Positions 8,371 through 11,373 of a DNA stretch of 11,373 bases are shown in pieces. The stretch is from Cyclostephanos tholiformis (taxonomy: Eukaryota; Bacillariophyta; Thalassiosirophyceae; Thalassiosirales; Thalassiosiraceae): assembly GCA_036939975.1 (NCBI GenBank), contig JALLPB010001187.1, positions 1 through 11,373 on the forward strand. The letters run 5' to 3'. Position 1 is the stretch's first letter. Each line of letters begins with the position of its first letter. The translations under genes and the position numbers were made by a program. The notes beneath the pieces were generated by a model, which had not been told where the DNA came from, searched no databases, and saw only the letters and a list, made by a program, of their open reading frames with translations.

Positions 8371-8446
8371 TTTTGGTGATAAATTTGTGATCACACTTTC
8401 CTGTAACTTTGAGAAAGTGTGGGAAGTGTGGCAAATTTACACCAAA
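8371..8446. mobile_element. Foldback element, copy 2
   Basis: The left arm at 8372-8400 begins TTTGGTGATAAATTTG and ends CACACTTTC. The right arm at 8413-8446 reads GAAAGTGTGGGAAGTGTGG then CAAATTTACACCAAA. The right arm in reverse complement matches the left arm of copy 1 (6168-6201) at about 31 of 34 bases, and in direct orientation the TTTGAGAAAGTGTG...AAGTGTGG core matches copy 1 near 6216-6240. A partial extra unit (TTTGGGAAGTGTCAGAAGTGTGAG) follows at 8448-8471. Confidence 0.7.
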
Positions 8447-9177
8447 GTTTGGGAAGTGTCAGAAGTGTGAGATTGGAGCATTCCTAAAAACATAAATACA
8501 TAAATTATTCTAGAGACACAAATGGGAAAGACATATTTTCTGTTGCTTTCTAAAATTTCAGACATAAATATGTTATGTCCGGACATAAAACTAAAATTTT
8601 ACGTCCGATGCAATGAGATGTATCATACCATCAGGTTGAGCATCCTTTCCTGCCCCTATCCCATTGCTAGAGCTTTATTGATGTCATCATAGGAGGGGCT
8701 CATCTCACCCCCTGCAGCAAGAGGACTGGGACTGGGCGTGGGAGTTCAGATGGAGGGAGATAGATGATTCACCCAGAGGGAGAGGATGGAGGGAGATACA
8801 GGAGACAAGGGAAAGGAGGGAGGGCCGGGCAAAGGCAAGAAGGGAGAGTCACCAGTGTCAGCCATCATGCTGATGGTGGATGGAGAGGGGGCAACAAAGG
8901 GAGCCAGGGGAAGATGGACAACCAAATCAACGTGGCGAAACAAAATTAGCGCAGTGCAGCAATGAGTTCTAAAATAATGAGAACTGAGAGTAATCATTTC
9001 TATAAAAACAAGGAACTGCATTGTTGTTGGTTTGAGGGGAAGAACTCATTGTTGTTGGTTCAACAGATTGAAAGAACCATACCACAACCAACCAATAAAA
9101 GAAAAATGAGGGGAAACATGGCACCAATATCATTCATTGAGATCATTTACATTTATTAATTCTATGACTCCATATAG
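8447..9177. other. No gene seen; short local repeats
   Basis: Open frames are short and low-complexity; a GGA-rich tract at 8745-8835 generates Arg/Gly or Pro/Ser peptides. GATGGAGGGAGATA occurs at 8749-8762 and 8785-8798. GAACT..ATTGTTGTTGGTT occurs twice, near 9013 and 9043. Confidence 0.45.
8573..8588. repeat. Perfect 16-bp palindrome TTATGTCCGGACATAA
   Basis: The sequence equals its own reverse complement. Flanks are also partly inverted: TAAAATTT lies to the left near 8551 and AAATTTTA to the right near 8593, so it may be the centre of a small diverged foldback. Confidence 0.7.
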
Positions 9178-9331
9178 CAATCAAATTGAGAAAGCGAGAG
9201 AACACATCTGTGCAAATGAATGGCAGGCAGGGGGATGATGAAAAGATGCATATGTTGCATACAAAAAAAGAGCAGTTGCATACAAAAATGAGCAGTACAT
9301 ACAACAATCAAATGAAAAGCAAGAAAACACA
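9178..9331. repeat. Local direct repeats in an A-rich stretch
   Basis: CAATCAAAT followed by a GA-rich part and AACACAT occurs at 9178-9207 and again at 9304-9331. Between them TTGCATACAAAAA...GAGCAG is tandemly duplicated at 9255-9275 and 9276-9295. These look like slippage or small segmental duplications. Confidence 0.7.
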
Positions 9332-9407
9332 TGATGCAGAATGAAAGGTGAGCCAGGGTCGAGAGAAAGGATTCATTGTTTGGTGGCTTTATAAAGCTGC
9401 AAAGTCT

Positions 9408-9966
9408 ATTTTTTTATTTCATTTTTTGTTGCTCAAATTGCTATCCAAAACGACGGGTAACCGTCCTCCCCACACATTCCGCTGTGGCAGAATTGTATCC
9501 CAAATAACCGCCCCAATGCTTGTACTGTTTTTGGTTGGTTGTTGTGTTGCTTTGGCTAATGGCAGCCACTTAAGGCCGAGGCCCATTTCATTTCTCTCTA
9601 AATTTTTGTCGCCCCATTTGTTGCCCCATTTGTCCCCCCAAATGACAGGAATAAGTCCTCCCCACATGTTCTGCATCGGTCGTGTCTCATCACCATCTCC
9701 CCCTTCCCCACTGCAGCTGACCTTCAGTTGGTTGTTATGTCTATTGACATTGACCCGGTCCCTCTCTCTATTTTTTGTCGCCCTATCTGCCACACCAAAC
9801 AACAAGAAAAAGTCCTTCCCATACATTCAACCTTGGTTGCATCTTATCCCCAATGCCCCCCCCCCCTGCTGCAGCCAACCTTTGGTTGGCTGTGGTGTGT
9901 CTATTGACAAAATGGCGGTCACCCAAGACCTGTACTCCACCATCTCTCAATTTTTCGATGGGTGCC
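9408..9966. repeat. Degenerate tandem array, about three units of 157-192 bp
   Basis: Four landmarks recur in the same order. GTCCTCCCCACA-like at 9463, 9655 and 9812 (spacing 192 and 157). A C-rich block with an ATCCCAA/ATCCCCAA-type motif follows. Then GTTGGTTGTTGTG-like sequence near 9530, 9727 and 9884. Then CTCT-AATTTTTGTCGCCC-like sequence near 9410, 9596, 9767 and 9945. CTATTGACA follows the third landmark in the second and third units. The 226-codon plus-strand open frame through the array (9348-10028) changes frame relative to the repeat at the third unit, so it is not credible as a conserved protein. The array lies 3' of the minus-strand copia pol and could be within or beyond its 3' end. 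Confidence 0.7.
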
Positions 9967-9970
9967 ATGT

Positions 9971-10046
9971 TGAGACAAGAGTAAATATATTATTCCAACG
10001 AATTGACATTGGGTATTTGAGATATTAATATATTTAATGAGACAAG
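9971..10046. repeat. Direct repeat TGAGACAAG flanking an AT-rich segment
   Basis: TGAGACAAGA occurs at 9971-9980 and at 10038-10047, 67 bp apart, around an AT-rich core containing TATTAATATATTTAAT. It lies just downstream of the possible end of the copia pol frame, where a 3' long terminal repeat should begin. No polypurine tract or clear TG...CA terminal boundary could be assigned, so an LTR is not called. A small insertion with a 9-10 bp target duplication is the alternative. Confidence 0.5.
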
Positions 10047-10051
10047 AAGAA

Positions 10052-11373
10052 CTACTCTGCGGTGGCTTGGATCCTAGCAGGAACATGCCTTCGGGAAGGA
10101 GTGGCTGTGGAGTGTCAATGTGGAAAAAGGGAGTCATGCCAGCTGACATCCTTCCTTGTGGGCTTGAGTGGTAAGGTGACAAGTAGCTCATGCCTAGATG
10201 GGCAAGCTGGTACTTTTGTATCAGCGACCTGTGATGCAACAAACTCCCACAGTAAAGGCTTGGACGGCTTGAGCTTGGGCAAGCTGGGTCGAGTCTTTAT
10301 CAGAATATTGGATGAAAGAGGGTTGAGAGGAATGAAAGGAGGCTCCTCGGTGTAATTTTCAGGGCAGTTCATGAGTAAAGATTGGAAGTGACGAAATTTT
10401 GATCCTTGAAGTGGCTTGGTTAGAATGTCAGCCCACATGTCATCAGTGGGGCAATAACGTAGCGACAATTCACCAGAGTTGTGATAGTGGCGAATGTAGA
10501 GATATTTGGCCTTGATGTTTTTGTGCGTTTGGAGGGAGACATATCCATTCTTGGCTAAAGAGAGAGTGCTCATATTGTCTTGGAAGACATTGTTGGTGGA
10601 GATCTTGTAACCTTGAGCCTCAAGAAAATGACATGTCCAGAGGATGTTGCCAGATTTATCGTAAAGGCCAATGAGTTCACTTTCAATGGAACTCTTTGAT
10701 GGGATTTTTGTTTTAACGGCGAGCTAGTGGTAGCACCCTTTCCAAAGGTAAGAAAACTACCGGTATGGCCCTTGCAGTCATCATGAGTTTGATGCGATGC
10801 ATCAACGTACCAAATGATGGTAGAGAGAGATTCTGCAAATAGGGAGAGAGGGAGATGGCGTGTCGTATGAAGGTATTTGAGGACGTGTTTCAGCTTACCC
10901 CAGTCGTCTTCATCAGGTGATTTGACTCTTGTGGTAAGAAAAGCAACAGTGGTTAGAATATCACAACGGACTCAAGAAAGGAATAGTAGTTGAGTGGTGG
11001 TGTGGTGGAAAGCTGTGGCTTGTTTGTTGGGTAGGAGCTTGGTCTCTGTAATGTGGCGAACCTTGAAAAGATGATCAGCCGCAGGTGAAGATGTATGACC
11101 GGTGATTCGTTCAGGGAAATCATTTATGATCTTGTCAATATATGGAATCATGTCGAATTGAACTGAACCTCGGTTAGAGAAGTCAATTTTCATGCCAAGG
11201 TAATCATGAGCAGGCCCACGGGTGGCCTTTAGCTCTTTATCTGGAGTGTCGTAACGTTGGGAGAGCCACGATAGAAATCTGGAGACTACTTTTTTGTCAA
11301 CTTCTTGGCCGAGAAGGAGGTCATCAACGTGCCAGCAAATTGTCAGCTGGTGTCCATCAACCATTTTATTGGC
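10052..11373 (-). pseudogene. Ty1/copia retrotransposon pol, 3' half (RT to RNase H), broken, runs off the window
   Basis: This encodes the reverse transcriptase and RNase H that copy a copia retrotransposon's RNA into DNA. Reading leftward from the right edge, the RT palm motif is ICWHVDDLLLG (the YVDD equivalent), then YDTPDKELKATRGPAHDYLG, FDMIPYIDKI, PAADHLF and TTTQLLFLS. A TGA at 10974-10972 interrupts, after which the same frame gives DILTTVAFLTTRVKSPDEDDW, LKYLHTTRHL and the RNase H start WYVDASH..DDCKGHTG. A frameshift in an A-run (about 10700-10716) moves the frame to SSIESELIGL, FLEAQGYKI, QDNMSTLSLAKNG, KNIKAKYLYIRHYH, YCPTDDMWADILTKPLQGSK. The frame stops at TGA 10117-10115 and would otherwise run to TAG 10054-10052. 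The RNase H acidic residues (D of YVDASH, E of ESEL, D of QDN) are kept. Gag, protease and integrase would lie beyond the right edge. Defects are few, so the copy is younger than the transposase relic. Confidence 0.92.

Noticed and set aside
9348..10028. 226-codon plus-strand ORF, the longest in the window, as a Pro/Ser-rich protein
   Set aside because: It runs through a tandem array, and the third repeat unit is in a different frame from the first two, so the protein repeat is not conserved. Composition follows the DNA repeat.
9971..10046. Complete solo LTR
   Set aside because: No polypurine tract, no convincing TG...CA boundary and no target duplication could be assigned; only a short direct repeat is certain.

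Overview
The window looks like nuclear, repeat-rich intergenic DNA from a eukaryote. There are no bacterial-style operons, no ribosome binding sites and no long intact host gene. The two recognisable protein-coding remains are both transposable-element genes. Their sequence style resembles elements I associate with diatoms and related stramenopile algae: a copia pol with a WHVDDL-type reverse transcriptase motif, and a PIF/Harbinger-like transposase with a GTIPI...HDSQVADYG block. That lineage call is from memory and is tentative.

Layout. 1-551 is CpG-rich and GGA/CGA-rich, with a CGA microsatellite and a CA-rich tract just before a 49-codon ORF (552-701), the only weak candidate for a host exon. 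896-1490 holds three sets of degenerate local repeats: an 85-bp duplication, a series of four hairpin units, and a 36-38 bp C-run/AATTGTC repeat. 1857-3258 is a heavily decayed transposase gene readable only by switching frame at least six times, apparently interrupted by a foreign segment of about 280 bp. 3248-3355 is a short duplication, and 3360-4950 is featureless and ATG/CAT-rich. 4955-5120 is a GGAATT-rich foldback-like stretch. 5676-6061 is a 386-bp MITE-like element with 18-bp inverted ends and TA on both sides. 6168-6283 and 8371-8446 are two copies of a second foldback family. 9408-9966 is a degenerate tandem array with units of about 157-192 bp. From 10052 to the right edge, on the minus strand, lies the 3' half of a Ty1/copia pol (reverse transcriptase to RNase H). 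It is broken by stops and a frameshift and runs off the window.

No functional gene system or pathway can be supported. What ties the window together is decay. CpG is nearly absent over the transposase relic (2 in 600 bases) and abundant at the left edge (45 in 480). Many defects in the two relics sit where an arginine CGN codon appears to have become TGA, TGT or TGG. This fits methylated transposon DNA losing CpG by C-to-T change, with the copia copy the younger insertion and the transposase the older one. I found nothing that I can defend as a new biological system. The most interesting items are the two MITE-like families, the hairpin series and the decay signature.
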